A DNA stretch of 64,000 bases from Paracidobacterium acidisoli (GCF_003428625.2 NZ_QVQT02000005.1:434001-498000), one strand, 5' to 3'; positions 1 through 9,760 are shown, counted from the stretch's first letter. The notes: generated by a model from the letters alone, not told the origin. Numbers and translations are program-made.

Positions 1-966
<966 letters not shown>

Positions 967-1107
967 GACGATAAAGCACGAATCCGTTCCAGAACGGCAT
1001 TCGCCTTTGCACTGTCCCGAATCGGAACGCGCGCCGTGAAATTTCCGCGGCGCGTTTCTCCGGAAGCCTCCGCCTCACCCTATGCTCGCTTTGTGAGAGG
1101 AGCTTCC

Positions 1108-1959
1108 ATGCAGCCACAGGCGAGTCCGCACTCCGGCATCCGGCCTCCGGTCGAAGACATTCACGCCGTTCTGGGGCGCTTTCAGGAATGGGCGGAGACC
1201 CACCGCCAGTCGCGCGAGCATGCCGCCGCTCCGGTCGCCGCGCCCGCAGCCCGGCGCAAAGCCTCAAAACGAAACAGCCCCGGCCTGCGCGATCTCACTT
1301 ATGAGGAAGCGTTGCAGTCTGCGCGCCGCCATCATTCGCCCGCGCCGGAGGCAGCCTCATCGCCTGCCGCGGCAAAAGCCATCGCTCCGGAGCCGTCTGC
1401 GGCCAAAACCCCAATCCCGTCCCCCACTGCGAAATCATCTGTAAAGCCCGCTGCGAAGATCACCGCGCCGGTCACAACCCAGGCCAGTGCTCAGGTCATT
1501 CCCCCAACCGTTCCCCCGGCCGTTTCCAGGCCCTCCCCGTCTCCGCGCTCCTCCAGGCCCTCCCCTTGTCCCCCGCGGGCCCTCCCCCCGTCCGACTTCC
1601 GCCAGGCGCTCGCCCGCAGCGTAGCCCTGCCGGCCTCAGTCGAGCCGCCCTCCGTTGCCATGATGATCCCCGTCTCGGCGCGCCCCTCCGTCGTCTCCGT
1701 GCGTCTCGCCGTCGAAGAACGCGAGCGCATGAAGGAGTACGCTGCCGAGGCCGGCCTCTCCGTGTCGGCTTATCTCCGTCAGTGCGCTCTTGAGGTGGAA
1801 CAGCTCCGCGCCCAGGTGAAGGGCATGATGGAGATCACCCGCCAGGCTGCCGTCACCCCGGCGCCCGCCATTCTTCCCGTCCCCGGCTTCCGGGGCTGGT
1901 TCCGCCGCAGAATCTTCCCCGGCAAACCCGCAACCACGGGCCTTACCCTGCGGGCCTGA
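1108..1959 (+). CDS. Proline/alanine-rich protein with C-terminal ribbon-helix-helix (MobC-like) domain
   Basis: A 283-residue protein. The first ~190 residues are low-complexity, rich in Pro, Ala, Ser and Lys, and probably disordered. The C-terminal part contains SVRLAVEERERMKEYAAEAG followed by LSVSAYLRQCA. This is the strand-helix-helix pattern of ribbon-helix-helix DNA-binding proteins, closest in feel to MobC-type mobilisation accessory proteins. The ATG at 1108 is chosen because AGAGGAG lies just upstream; an in-frame GTG at 1036 has no such site. No relaxase or other mobilisation gene is nearby, so a transfer role is not supported. It may be a chromosomal DNA-binding protein. Confidence 0.72.
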   Translation: MQPQASPHSGIRPPVEDIHAVLGRFQEWAETHRQSREHAAAPVAAPAARRKASKRNSPGLRDLTYEEALQSARRHHSPAPEAASSPAAAKAIAPEPSAAKTPIPSPTAKSSVKPAAKITAPVTTQASAQVIPPTVPPAVSRPSPSPRSSRPSPCPPRALPPSDFRQALARSVALPASVEPPSVAMMIPVSARPSVVSVRLAVEERERMKEYAAEAGLSVSAYLRQCALEVEQLRAQVKGMMEITRQAAVTPAPAILPVPGFRGWFRRRIFPGKPATTGLTLRA

Positions 1960-2196
1960 CGTCCTTCCCGCCTCATAACTGCGGTACCGGCGCCGGTGAA
2001 GAAGCAGAAGCAGGCAGATTCATGACCCCGCAGTTATCCACGGATACAGACTGCCCTGACCTCTACCTGCCCCTCGGCACGCTGCAGGCGCTGTATCAGC
2101 CGTCCCGGCTCCTGGCTTCGGAATGAATGGCTTCGGAACGAATGAAATAAGGAATGAATGGAACGATGAGACACTTTCCCTGCTGAAGCAGCCGGG

Positions 2197-3504
2197 TCAG
2201 GGCCCCTGCCGCACTTCCTGGGAGCTCTGCTGATACTCCACATTCAGCAGAGCCTCGGCCGTCAGCTCATCGGCGTTGCGCAGGGCAGGGAAGAGCGCCG
2301 CCCACAGCCCTGTCACCATCATCGAGCCGATCCCGCCAATCACCACCGCCCGCACCGCGCCCCACCACTGCGCCGTCAGGCCGCTCTCAAACTCTCCAAA
2401 CTCGTTCGACGCGCCCAGAAACAGCGAGTTCACCGCGCTTACCCGCCCGCGCATCTCCGGCGGCGTCGCCAGCTGCAGCATCGAAGACCGGATCACCACG
2501 CTCACCATGTCTGAGGCGCCCACCACAAACAGCGTCACCAGCGACAGCGCAATGTTTTTCGAGAGACCGAAGATCACCGTCGTCAGCCCGAACAGCGCCA
2601 CGCAGATCAGCATCCTCGCGCCCGCCCCGCGCCGTATCGGCTTCCAGGTCAGGAACATCGAAACGCTCAGCGCCCCAATCGCCGGAGCCGCCCGCAGCAT
2701 GCCCAGACCGCGCGGCCCCGCATGCAGAATGTCCTGCGCAAAAATCGGCATCAGCGCCGTCGCGCCGCCCAGCAGCACGGCAAACAGATCGAGAGAGATC
2801 GACCCCAGCAGAATCGGTGTCTGCTTTACATAGTGAATCCCCGCCAGGATCACGTCCTTCGAGATCGCCCGATGTTCCATCCGCCCCGGCCGCACATGCA
2901 GCGAGCCGATCAGCGCCAGGAAGCATACCAGCGTCACCAGCGTGAACGCATACACCAAGCTTGAGCCGTGCAGCCGGCTCCTCAGCGGCAGCGTGAACAA
3001 GATGCCGCCCAGCGCCGGACCGCTGATGTTCGCGATCTGGAACATCGTTGCGCCCCACGTCACCGCGTTGACGAAGTGCTCCTTCGGCACCAGGTGCGGA
3101 ATCAGCGCCGAGCTGGCCGGCCCGCTGAACGACCGGCCCGTGCCCACCAGCAGCAGGACTCCGTAAATCGGCCACACATTGCGCAGCCCCGTCCACGCAA
3201 ACAGAAACAGCGCCAGCGTGCACAGCACCTGCAGCGAGTAGCACACCAGGATCACCATCCGCCGGTCGAAGCGATCCGCCACATGGCCCGACGGAAGAAT
3301 GAAGATCAGCCCGGGCAGAAACAGCGCAAGGCCGGTATACCCCAGGTTGATGGCCTTGTGGGTCATCTCGTACACCTGCCAGGCCACCGCCAGCGCCTGT
3401 GCTTCGGCGCCGATGATCACAAGAACCCGGGCAAGCTGATAGAAGCGAAAATCGCGGGAGAGGAACGCAGCGCCGGCGGCGCTGCTACTGGAAGAGTCGG
3501 CCAT
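2197..3504 (-). CDS. MFS transporter (EntS/MFS_3-like)
   Basis: A 435-residue major facilitator superfamily permease with about 12 hydrophobic segments. The family motif A GHVADRFDRR is at residues 73-82, between the second and third membrane segments. The overall pattern (AVAWQVYEMT at the first helix, GPALGG mid-protein) resembles the EntS / MFS_3 group of siderophore and multidrug exporters. The substrate cannot be read from the sequence. The ATG at 3504 gives the usual short cytoplasmic N-terminus before helix 1; longer in-frame starts would run into the divergent transporter gene. About 90 bp separate the two starts and must hold both promoters. Confidence 0.88.
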   Translation of the reverse strand: MADSSSSSAAGAAFLSRDFRFYQLARVLVIIGAEAQALAVAWQVYEMTHKAINLGYTGLALFLPGLIFILPSGHVADRFDRRMVILVCYSLQVLCTLALFLFAWTGLRNVWPIYGVLLLVGTGRSFSGPASSALIPHLVPKEHFVNAVTWGATMFQIANISGPALGGILFTLPLRSRLHGSSLVYAFTLVTLVCFLALIGSLHVRPGRMEHRAISKDVILAGIHYVKQTPILLGSISLDLFAVLLGGATALMPIFAQDILHAGPRGLGMLRAAPAIGALSVSMFLTWKPIRRGAGARMLICVALFGLTTVIFGLSKNIALSLVTLFVVGASDMVSVVIRSSMLQLATPPEMRGRVSAVNSLFLGASNEFGEFESGLTAQWWGAVRAVVIGGIGSMMVTGLWAALFPALRNADELTAEALLNVEYQQSSQEVRQGP

Positions 3505-3597
3505 GCCTGCTTTGTTTATACCCTGGCTGGCCCGGCTCATGCGTTGCCGGAAATGTGAAGATGCGGCGACTCGTCCGGCAGGGTTTAGTTTGAAAAG

Positions 3598-4890
3598 GTG
3601 GCGTCCACAACTCCGGAATTTCCCAAAATACCCATCGCCGGGGCCAATCCCGCGCTCGAAACTCTGGAGCCGGAGCTGCCTGCCATTCGCATGGTGGGCC
3701 TCGGCCCCCTCCGCGCCATCGTGGCCGTATGTCTCTGTGGAGTCTTCGCTTTCCTCAATCTTTACGTCACGCAGCCCATGCTGCCGCTGCTCTCGAATAT
3801 CTTCCATGCCTCCCGGGCCGCAGTCGGCTTAACCGTAAGCGCTTCCACCCTGGGTGTCGCCCTCTCGGCCGCCATCTTTGGAGCCCTCGCCGAAAGGCTC
3901 AGCCGCAAGCGCGTCATCGTCGTCTCCACCCTGGTGCTGGCCGTGCCCACCGTGCTCGCCGCCACCTCTCCCGGCCTGCACACCCTCATCTTCTGGCGCT
4001 TTCTCCAGGGCCTCATCCTCCCCGGCATCTTCGGCATCACCATCACCTACATCGGTGAAGAGTGGCCCAAAGAGACCATCGCGCTCATCATGAGTATTTA
4101 CGTCAGCGGAACCGCCCTTGGCGGCTTCATCGGCCGTCTGAGCGCCGGGCTCACCGCCGAGCGCTTCAACTGGCACTGGGCCTTCCTCCTGCTCGGCGGA
4201 CTCACCCTCACCGGTGCCCTCGTCATCGCCCGCTGGCTGCCCAGCGAAACCCGCCCCCTCCACGGTCATCCCGGCGGATTCGTCGCGCAGCTCCGGCCCA
4301 TGGTCGGCCACTTCCGTAATCCCCGCCTGCTGGCCACCTTCGCCGTCGGCTTCGGCATGCTCTTCGCCCTGGTCGGCATCTTCACCTACATCACGTTCTA
4401 TCTCGCCGCTCCTCCCTTCGGCCTTTCCACCGGAGATCTCAGCTGGCTCTTCGCCATCTACCTCGTCGGCCTGCTCGTCACGCCCCTGGGAGGCTATCTC
4501 GTCACCCGCATCGGCATGCGCTTCGGCATCGCCAGCGCCATCGCGCTCTGCCTTGCCGGCTCGCTCTTCACCCTTTCTCATCACCTGTGGATTGTTATCT
4601 TTGCGGGACTCGGCCTGGTCTGTACCGGCGTCTTCATCGCCCAGTCCACCGCGGCCAGCTTCCTGCGCATCGCCGCGCCCGAAGGCTCGCGCGCCTCGGC
4701 CGCCGGACTTTACATCACCTGCTACTACATCGGCGGCACCGCCGGCGGAGTCATCCCCGGCTACATCTGGTCCTTTGGAAAATGGCCGGCCTGCGTTGCT
4801 CTGGTCGCCGCCCTGCTGCTCGTCATTCTCGTGATCGCTCTGATCGGCTGGCGCGAACCGAAAGAGCTGAGAAGCCCCGCACGCGCATAA
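3598..4890 (+). CDS. MFS transporter (YnfM-like)
   Basis: A 430-residue MFS permease related to the YnfM family of inner-membrane transporters. VTQPMLPLLSNIF marks helix 1, and GALAERLSRKR at residues 95-105 is motif A. The central TYIGEEWPKE and the terminal repeat of hydrophobic helices fit a 12-helix protein. The GTG start at 3598 gives a ~35-residue hydrophilic N-terminus; an ATG at 3691 would start just before helix 1 and is a real alternative. It is transcribed away from the neighbouring MFS gene. YnfM-like proteins are putative exporters, sometimes linked to arabinose or drug efflux; the substrate here is unknown. Confidence 0.88.
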   Translation: MASTTPEFPKIPIAGANPALETLEPELPAIRMVGLGPLRAIVAVCLCGVFAFLNLYVTQPMLPLLSNIFHASRAAVGLTVSASTLGVALSAAIFGALAERLSRKRVIVVSTLVLAVPTVLAATSPGLHTLIFWRFLQGLILPGIFGITITYIGEEWPKETIALIMSIYVSGTALGGFIGRLSAGLTAERFNWHWAFLLLGGLTLTGALVIARWLPSETRPLHGHPGGFVAQLRPMVGHFRNPRLLATFAVGFGMLFALVGIFTYITFYLAAPPFGLSTGDLSWLFAIYLVGLLVTPLGGYLVTRIGMRFGIASAIALCLAGSLFTLSHHLWIVIFAGLGLVCTGVFIAQSTAASFLRIAAPEGSRASAAGLYITCYYIGGTAGGVIPGYIWSFGKWPACVALVAALLLVILVIALIGWREPKELRSPARA

Positions 4891-4961
4891 CGCCTGATCT
4901 CCAGGCCGTATTAACATATACCCGAGCCACTAAGCTGTGGATTCAGAGAACAAATTTGAAT

Positions 4962-5025
4962 TGTCATCCCGACCGAAGCAGACGCCGTCAGGCGGCTGCG
5001 CAGCGGAGGGACCTGCATTTCTTCC
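4962..5025. repeat. Intergenic repeat, TCATCCCGA family, copy 1
   Basis: Begins TGTCATCCCGACCGAAGC, passes through a GC-rich inverted segment, and continues GCAGCGGAGGGACCTGCAT. Related copies are in the gaps at about 9761, 20584 and 25354. It lies downstream of an MFS gene and of convergent moaC. Confidence 0.75.
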
Positions 5026-5103
5026 CTCCCAGCCTGAAGTCTGACCGCGAATCCATTCGTTTCCTCCGCCTGCTTTCCCCTATATGTCGATACGACCTAT
5101 TCC

Positions 5104-5586
5104 CTAATCTCTAATCCCTGATCCCTGTCTTCTAAACTCCCCGCTCTTGCCGCCCGTCTTGCTCTCCAGCGCAATCTCCCGGATCACGATCCCCTTATCC
5201 AGCGCCTTGCACATGTCATAGATCGTCAGCGCCGCGATCGAGGCCGCCGTCAGCGCTTCCATCTCCACGCCCGTCTGCGCCGTCGTCGCCGCTGTGCTCT
5301 CGATCTTTACGCCCTTGCCGGTCGTCTCCAGATGCACATCCACAAAGCTCAGCGGCAGCGGATGGCACATCGGAATCAGCTCCCAGGTTCGCTTCGCCGC
5401 CTGAATGCCCGCAATCCGCGCCACTTCCAGCGGATTCCCCTTCGGATTCTGCGGCAGCGCCGCCAGAACCTCTGCCGAGAGCGCGACAAACGCCGAGGCC
5501 CGCGCCTCCCGCCGTGTCGCCGCCTTGCCGCTCACGTCCACCATCTTCGCTTCGCCTGCGTCGTCGTAATGCGAAAGCCTGCTCAT
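5104..5586 (-). CDS. moaC: Cyclic pyranopterin monophosphate synthase MoaC
   Basis: A 160-residue MoaC, which with MoaA converts GTP (via 3',8-cyclo-7,8-dihydro-GTP) to cyclic pyranopterin monophosphate in molybdenum cofactor synthesis. Family motifs are intact: MCHPL at residues 73-77, GVEMEAL at 106-112 and [10 protein letters not shown] at 123-132, which holds the catalytic Asp and Lys. It starts 9 bp after the moeA stop on the same strand, so the two are probably cotranscribed. No moaA is in the window. The last ~12 residues (from FRRQGSG) are a non-conserved tail. Confidence 0.96.
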   Translation of the reverse strand: MSRLSHYDDAGEAKMVDVSGKAATRREARASAFVALSAEVLAALPQNPKGNPLEVARIAGIQAAKRTWELIPMCHPLPLSFVDVHLETTGKGVKIESTAATTAQTGVEMEALTAASIAALTIYDMCKALDKGIVIREIALESKTGGKSGEFRRQGSGIRD

Positions 5587-5595
5587 GGAGTCAGA

Positions 5596-6870
5596 CTATA
5601 TCAGCAGTGTTGTCACCGGCTCACCCGCCTGCATCCGCTCCGCGTCCTCGCGCACCGCCACAAAGCAGTCCGCCGCCGCCGCGCTTGCCAGGTCGCCCGA
5701 GCCCTGCCATGCCATCCGCCGCACCACCGTGCCGTCGACACTGCCTTCCCGGCGTGCGGGAAGAAACCGCGTCAGTCCCGGCTTCACGACAATCTCTTCC
5801 GCCAGCCGCGCCATCCCGAATGCCGGCTCGTGCCGGTTCTCTCCCGACAGCGCCGCCAGCATCGGCGCGGCGAACAGGGCAAAGGTCACCATCGTCGACA
5901 GCGGATTCCCCGGCAGTCCAAAGAAATACTGCTTACCCTTCGCTCCAGGCAGCCTTCCAAAGACAACCGGCCTGCCCGGCTGAATCTTCACTCCGGTAAA
6001 AAGGAACTCCGCATCCAGCGCCAGCAGCGCCTGCTCCACAAAGTCGAACCGCCCCATCGAGACGCCGCCCGTCAGCAGAATCAGCTCGCATCCCATCGCG
6101 CTTTCAATCGCTCGCCGTGTTGCCTCCGGATCATCCGGCACAATCGGCAGCACCGGGGTCCCCGGCGCACATGGTGTTGGTGCGCTGGGGTGGAGCCCCA
6201 CCGGCTCACCGCCCCGCGTCATAACCTGCGCCGCCAGCGACCAGCTGTTCGAGTTGCGAATCTGCCACGCCTGCGGCTGCTCCTCCGCCTCCACCAGCTC
6301 ATCGCCGGTCGCCAGAATCGCCACGCGCGGCCTCGCAAACACCTCCGGCTGCGTTACGCCGCATGCAGCCGCAGCGGCAATCTGCGCCGGTCCCATCCGC
6401 ACTCCGGCAGGCACCACCACAGCGCCCGCACGGGCCTCCGCTCCCTCCGGAACGATATTCTCTCCGCTCGCCGGCTCTCGCCCCGGCATCACCTGAATCG
6501 TCCCGCCTTCCGCGATCACATGCTCGACCATCACCACGCAGTCGGCTCCCGCCGGTACCGGCGCGCCCGTCATGATCTCTGCCGCCTCACCCGCATCCAA
6601 ACGCGAGCCCATCCACATCTCACCGGCGCGCACCAGCCCCATCACCCGGAGCCTTATCCCCGGCTTCGTCAGATCGGCAGCGCGGCAGGCAAATCCGTCG
6701 CGCGTCGAGCGGGGAAACGGCGGCTGATCCCGGTCCGCGTCTATCGCTCGCGCCAGAACACGTCCCGCCGCATCGCGCAGCGCCACGCGTTCGCTGCGCA
6801 GAGCCTCGCCGTCCTTCACCCTGCGCGCCTCTTCGGCTACAACCGAAACCGCCTCGGCATAACTCAGCAC
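5596..6870 (-). CDS. moeA: Molybdopterin molybdenumtransferase MoeA
   Basis: MoeA (424 residues) inserts molybdate into adenylylated molybdopterin, the last general step of cofactor synthesis. Visible motifs: PPFPRSTRDGFA near residue 50, TGAPVPAGADCVVMVE near 101, ATGDEL near 187, LTGGVSMGRFD near 266, IQPGRPV near 297 and GLPGNPLS. The GTG at 6870 is preferred because the next ~100 bp upstream contain a terminator for the preceding gene, and the alignment with the family begins there. It is upstream of moaC in a likely two-gene operon. Residues 225-240 (GLHPSAPTPCAPGTPV) look like an insertion and are encoded by a repeat element that also occurs at 20671. Confidence 0.95.
   Translation of the reverse strand: MLSYAEAVSVVAEEARRVKDGEALRSERVALRDAAGRVLARAIDADRDQPPFPRSTRDGFACRAADLTKPGIRLRVMGLVRAGEMWMGSRLDAGEAAEIMTGAPVPAGADCVVMVEHVIAEGGTIQVMPGREPASGENIVPEGAEARAGAVVVPAGVRMGPAQIAAAAACGVTQPEVFARPRVAILATGDELVEAEEQPQAWQIRNSNSWSLAAQVMTRGGEPVGLHPSAPTPCAPGTPVLPIVPDDPEATRRAIESAMGCELILLTGGVSMGRFDFVEQALLALDAEFLFTGVKIQPGRPVVFGRLPGAKGKQYFFGLPGNPLSTMVTFALFAAPMLAALSGENRHEPAFGMARLAEEIVVKPGLTRFLPARREGSVDGTVVRRMAWQGSGDLASAAAADCFVAVREDAERMQAGEPVTTLLI
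6151..6204. repeat. Small GGGGTCCCCGGCG repeat element inside moeA
   Basis: A 44-bp stretch from 6152 matches 20672-20715 at 41 of 44 positions by eye. Here it is bounded by the 6-bp direct repeat CACCGG (6151-6156 and 6199-6204), a 48-bp period, so the moeA frame is kept. The element has self-complementary parts (GGCGCAC against GTGCGC). Confidence 0.7.
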
Positions 6871-6910
6871 AATCGATCGAGAGCCACTTTGCACAGCGTC
6901 GATTCTCGCA

Positions 6911-6942
6911 GAAAACAAAAGCGCCGTCCGTGGACGGCGCTC
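6911..6942 (-). terminator. Rho-independent terminator of the TPR gene
   Basis: On the minus strand a GC-rich stem GCGCCGTCC / GGACGGCGC with a very short loop is followed by TTTTGTTTTC. It lies ~40 bp past the TPR-protein stop and before the moeA start, so it separates the two transcripts. Confidence 0.82.
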
Positions 6943-6982
6943 TCGTTCAGCCCCTGTTGCGAGCCCAGTCAGTAGAACAGGA

Positions 6983-8092
6983 TCAGTGCTTCCTGCCGGC
7001 CTTGTAGCTCGTTTGCTGCTTTTCGCCGAAGCTGGCAAGAATCTGCTGTACCTCCGGAGCGAACTGACCATTCGGAGCGACCTCCAGATACTTCTGGTAA
7101 GCCGCGATGCACTCCGGCGGAGCCGTCACCTTCTGGGTCTTCGGATCGACCGTCGCCTGGTTCACCAGTGCCTGTCCCTTCAGGTAGTAGGGAATCGGCC
7201 GGTTTGGATCGGCGGCAATCGCCTTGTCCGCCGCCGCCGCCGTCAGATCCGGCTTGCCGAGCTGGCTGAAGACGATGGTCTCGTTCTGGTAATACAGACC
7301 CGCGTCCGTCGGATTGATCTTCGCCGCGGCATCGTAAGCGGCCTGCGCCTCAGGAGTCTTCCCGATCCGCGCCAGCGACTCGCCCAGACTGTCGCCCGCG
7401 CTGCCTTCCAGCTGCGGATTCGGCTTCTTCGTCGCCTGATCCAGATCGATCGCCTTCTGCAGCGAGGTCACCGCGTCGTCATACTTCTTCAGACCCTTCT
7501 GCGCCACGCCCAGCTCCACCCACAGCACCGCCGCATCCGGCTTCGCCTGCGTGTCCTTCTGCATCAGCGCCTCGGAGGCCTGGAAGTTCTTCGCCTGGTT
7601 ATCGTCGCGCGCCTGCTTCAGGTCCGCGTTCAGGTTCTTGATAACCGAGTTTTCCTTCATGATCGCCGAGTTCTTCTTCTTGAATTCCTCGATCTGCTTC
7701 TGCTGCTCCGGCGACAGGTTCTTCAGGTACTCCGGCCGCGACATATCGAAGTCCTGCTGCACATCGGCGCCCGCAGCGACCTTCACATCCGGAAATTCAT
7801 CGACGACCTTATCCTGCGGCGTGTCCGGATTCCGGTAGATCACCGCATACGTGCCCGCGGCAACGCCGTCGCCCGTATAATTGCCGTTCGCGTCCGTCTT
7901 GAAGGAGTACTTCGCGGTCTTGCCGCCATCCTGCGACAGCGACACCGTGCCGTTGGCCAGCGGAACGCCCGTCGGGTCCTGCACATGGCCATGAATCTTC
8001 GCCGTCTGTTCCTGCGCCGTCATCGGCAGCGCGGCTGAAAGAAGGGCCGCCAGTGCAATGGCCAGCCGGAATCTTGTCTTTCGCATCATCAT
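6983..8092 (-). CDS. Exported TPR protein with N-terminal carboxypeptidase-regulatory-like domain
   Basis: A 369-residue protein. Residues 1-27 are a signal peptide ending PMTAQ. Residues ~32-115 form a CarboxypepD_reg-like beta domain (KIHGHVQDPTGVPLANGTVS is its first strand pair). A charged linker at ~120-175 (SPEQQKQIEEFKKKN) is probably a coiled coil, and TPR-like repeats fill ~185-355. The start is one of three consecutive ATGs at 8092, preceded by GGGAGAGA. This domain pairing is common in acidobacterial secreted proteins; a scaffold role in the envelope is an inference. It follows queC by 59 bp on the same strand and has its own terminator. Confidence 0.83.
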   Translation of the reverse strand: MMMRKTRFRLAIALAALLSAALPMTAQEQTAKIHGHVQDPTGVPLANGTVSLSQDGGKTAKYSFKTDANGNYTGDGVAAGTYAVIYRNPDTPQDKVVDEFPDVKVAAGADVQQDFDMSRPEYLKNLSPEQQKQIEEFKKKNSAIMKENSVIKNLNADLKQARDDNQAKNFQASEALMQKDTQAKPDAAVLWVELGVAQKGLKKYDDAVTSLQKAIDLDQATKKPNPQLEGSAGDSLGESLARIGKTPEAQAAYDAAAKINPTDAGLYYQNETIVFSQLGKPDLTAAAADKAIAADPNRPIPYYLKGQALVNQATVDPKTQKVTAPPECIAAYQKYLEVAPNGQFAPEVQQILASFGEKQQTSYKAGRKH

Positions 8093-8151
8093 TCTCTCCC
8101 GGAACTCCGCGCGTCTTTCGTTCTGTCGCGGTTCCTTTCCCTGTAGTTGAG

Positions 8152-8880
8152 TCATCCCCCGGACGGCTCCAGCTGCCGCCGGAAATCCTGAAGGTTTCGT
8201 ACCGCATACGGAATCGGATCTTCCGCTCCCGCCTGGGCAAATGCGCGCAGCCGCAGCACGCAGCTCTCGCACTCGCCGCACGCCTCCCGCGTGCCGGAAT
8301 AGCACGACCACGTTAAATGGAGCGGAGCCCGCAATTCAAGGCCCAGAGCCACGATCCCGCTCTTGCGCATATGGATGAGCGGAGTCTCGACTTCGATGTC
8401 TCCATTCCGCGTTCCCGTGCGAATCAGCTGCTGAAAGGCCTCGTAATATGCCGGCCGGCAGTCCGGATAACCGGAGCTGTCCTGCTCTACCGCGCCGATA
8501 AAGATCTTCTTCGCCTCCAGCACCTCCGCCCAGCTCACCGCCGCGGAAAGAAAGTGCGCATTGCGGAAAGGCACGTAAGTGACTGGAATCTCTGAGCCGA
8601 TCGCGGCCTCCGCCGACGCCTTCGGCACCTCGATCTTCGTATCCGTCAGCGCCGAGCCGCCGATGGTGCGGAACAGGCCGATCCGCAGGTGCAGAAAGTC
8701 CTCGAGCTGCAGCGCTTTGGCCACGTCCAGCGCCGCCCTCAGCTCGCGCTCTTCGGTGCGCTGCCCATAGCTGAAGTGGACCGCGTACGCGTCGTAATCC
8801 CGCGCCGCCAGCGCCGCGCATACGCAGGAGTCCATGCCTCCGGAGAGACAGACGACGGCGCGCGTGCGGGGAGTGGACAT
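8152..8880 (-). CDS. queC: 7-cyano-7-deazaguanine synthase QueC
   Basis: A 242-residue QueC, which uses ATP and ammonia to turn 7-carboxy-7-deazaguanine into preQ0 for queuosine tRNA modification. The ATP-pyrophosphatase P-loop SGGMDS is at residues 13-18. The zinc site is the C-terminal CYSGTREACGECESC cluster. AVHFSYGQRT and PFRNAHFLS are family segments. Length is normal for the family. queD, queE and queF are not in this window. It lies 50 bp after the PIN-domain gene on the same strand. Confidence 0.96.
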   Translation of the reverse strand: MSTPRTRAVVCLSGGMDSCVCAALAARDYDAYAVHFSYGQRTEERELRAALDVAKALQLEDFLHLRIGLFRTIGGSALTDTKIEVPKASAEAAIGSEIPVTYVPFRNAHFLSAAVSWAEVLEAKKIFIGAVEQDSSGYPDCRPAYYEAFQQLIRTGTRNGDIEVETPLIHMRKSGIVALGLELRAPLHLTWSCYSGTREACGECESCVLRLRAFAQAGAEDPIPYAVRNLQDFRRQLEPSGG

Positions 8881-8930
8881 CTTTCTCTATCGTATCGCGA
8901 AGCCCGGAATAGCATGCCCCAGGGCAAAGA

Positions 8931-9368
8931 TCAGGGCCGATGGCCGGGGAGACGCATCCATTTCAGATGTGTGCCCAGCTTTTCAAAGGCAGGATCGGCA
9001 GACACCAGGGTGGCCTTCCGGCCGATGGCAAGAGCCGCCGCGTAGCTGTCTGCATAGCCCAGTTTGTAGCGGTGTTTCAGCCCAGCCGCTTCGAGCGCCT
9101 GATCCGCATCAGCGGGAACCATGTACACGAAATTACGAAGTGTGCCGATATAGGTGGCTGCGGTGGATTCTCCGGCTGTCTTCAGGAGTGTGTAATAAAC
9201 CTCTCCGAGGTTGATTACGGACATAAACAGATGTGTACTCCCCATCTGTGTCTGCCGTATCAGCTCCTGTACCTTCAGGCTACCGCCCGCCTCATCGCCC
9301 GCGAATTGCCGGATGACAGCATTCGCGTCGAGGACATACTCCCTGGCTGCCGCTTTCGGCGATCTCAC
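8931..9368 (-). CDS. PIN-domain ribonuclease toxin (VapC-like)
   Basis: A 145-residue PIN-domain protein. The acidic residues of the Mg-dependent nuclease site are visible: D14 in YVLDANAVIR, E56 in INLGEVYY, D107 in GYADSYAAALA and D125 in LVSADPAF. VapC toxins cleave tRNA or rRNA; the target here is unknown. Its ATG overlaps the stop of the AbrB-type antitoxin gene by 4 bp, which couples their translation. It is a type II toxin-antitoxin partner judged by domain and gene order. Confidence 0.88.
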   Translation of the reverse strand: MRSPKAAAREYVLDANAVIRQFAGDEAGGSLKVQELIRQTQMGSTHLFMSVINLGEVYYTLLKTAGESTAATYIGTLRNFVYMVPADADQALEAAGLKHRYKLGYADSYAAALAIGRKATLVSADPAFEKLGTHLKWMRLPGHRP

Positions 9369-9619
9369 AGGTGTTTAAATTTCCGTTCTTCCAGAAGACG
9401 CTCCGCTTCGCGTTCTTTCTGAAGAGTCTCTTCCAGGGGATAGTCCTTCAGTGAGCCATGCAGTGCCAGAAGAGAGTCGACATGATGCGGCTCGATGACC
9501 AGACGCCCATTTTCTTCATGAAAGGTTACAGACGTGCCCTCTTTCAGCCGGTACTTCTTTCGCAAAACAGAAGGGATGACGATCTGTCCTTTGGAGCTGA
9601 CCACTGCATGAGAGCGCAT
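9365..9619 (-). CDS. AbrB/MazE-type antitoxin (VapB-like)
   Basis: An 84-residue swapped-hairpin AbrB-family antitoxin. The DNA-binding N-terminus is SHAVVSSKGQIVIPSVLRKK; the C-terminal half is charged (KEREAERLLEERKF) and probably wraps the toxin. The ATG at 9619 is the only start that places the AbrB fold at the N-terminus. A perfect palindrome lies directly upstream and contains the ribosome-binding GAGGT, as expected for autorepression by the VapBC complex. It overlaps the toxin gene by 4 bp. Confidence 0.9.
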   Translation of the reverse strand: MRSHAVVSSKGQIVIPSVLRKKYRLKEGTSVTFHEENGRLVIEPHHVDSLLALHGSLKDYPLEETLQKEREAERLLEERKFKHL

Positions 9620-9620
9620 A

Positions 9621-9641
9621 TTTCTTACCTCAGGTAAGAAA
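9621..9641 (-). promoter_or_regulatory. Palindromic operator overlapping the vapBC-like promoter and RBS
   Basis: Two perfect 10-bp arms, TTTCTTACCT and AGGTAAGAAA, are separated by one base and end one base before the antitoxin ATG. The minus-strand -10-like TATACT (9643-9648) abuts the outer arm, and the Shine-Dalgarno-like GAGGT is inside the palindrome. Binding here would block both transcription and ribosome access. Confidence 0.72.
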
Positions 9642-9760
9642 TAGTATACATCGCTGCCTTCTGGCTTTACAGAAGGAGCTTCCGCTCGGTCAGATCCCAC
9701 TGCCCGAGAGGATAGTCCGCACAAGCCTTTTTGTGTGTGGATCGACATATCCCCTGCCCC

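Noticed and set aside
1108-1959. Plasmid mobilisation module
   Set aside because: The RHH domain is MobC-like, but no relaxase, oriT-like repeat or other transfer gene is nearby.
3829-4917. 362-codon Asp/Glu/Gly-rich frame antisense to the YnfM-like gene
   Set aside because: Typical artefact opposite a hydrophobic GC-rich membrane protein gene.
5332-6975. 547-codon Arg/His-rich frame antisense to moaC and moeA
   Set aside because: Composition is unnatural for a protein and it crosses two well-conserved genes and a terminator.
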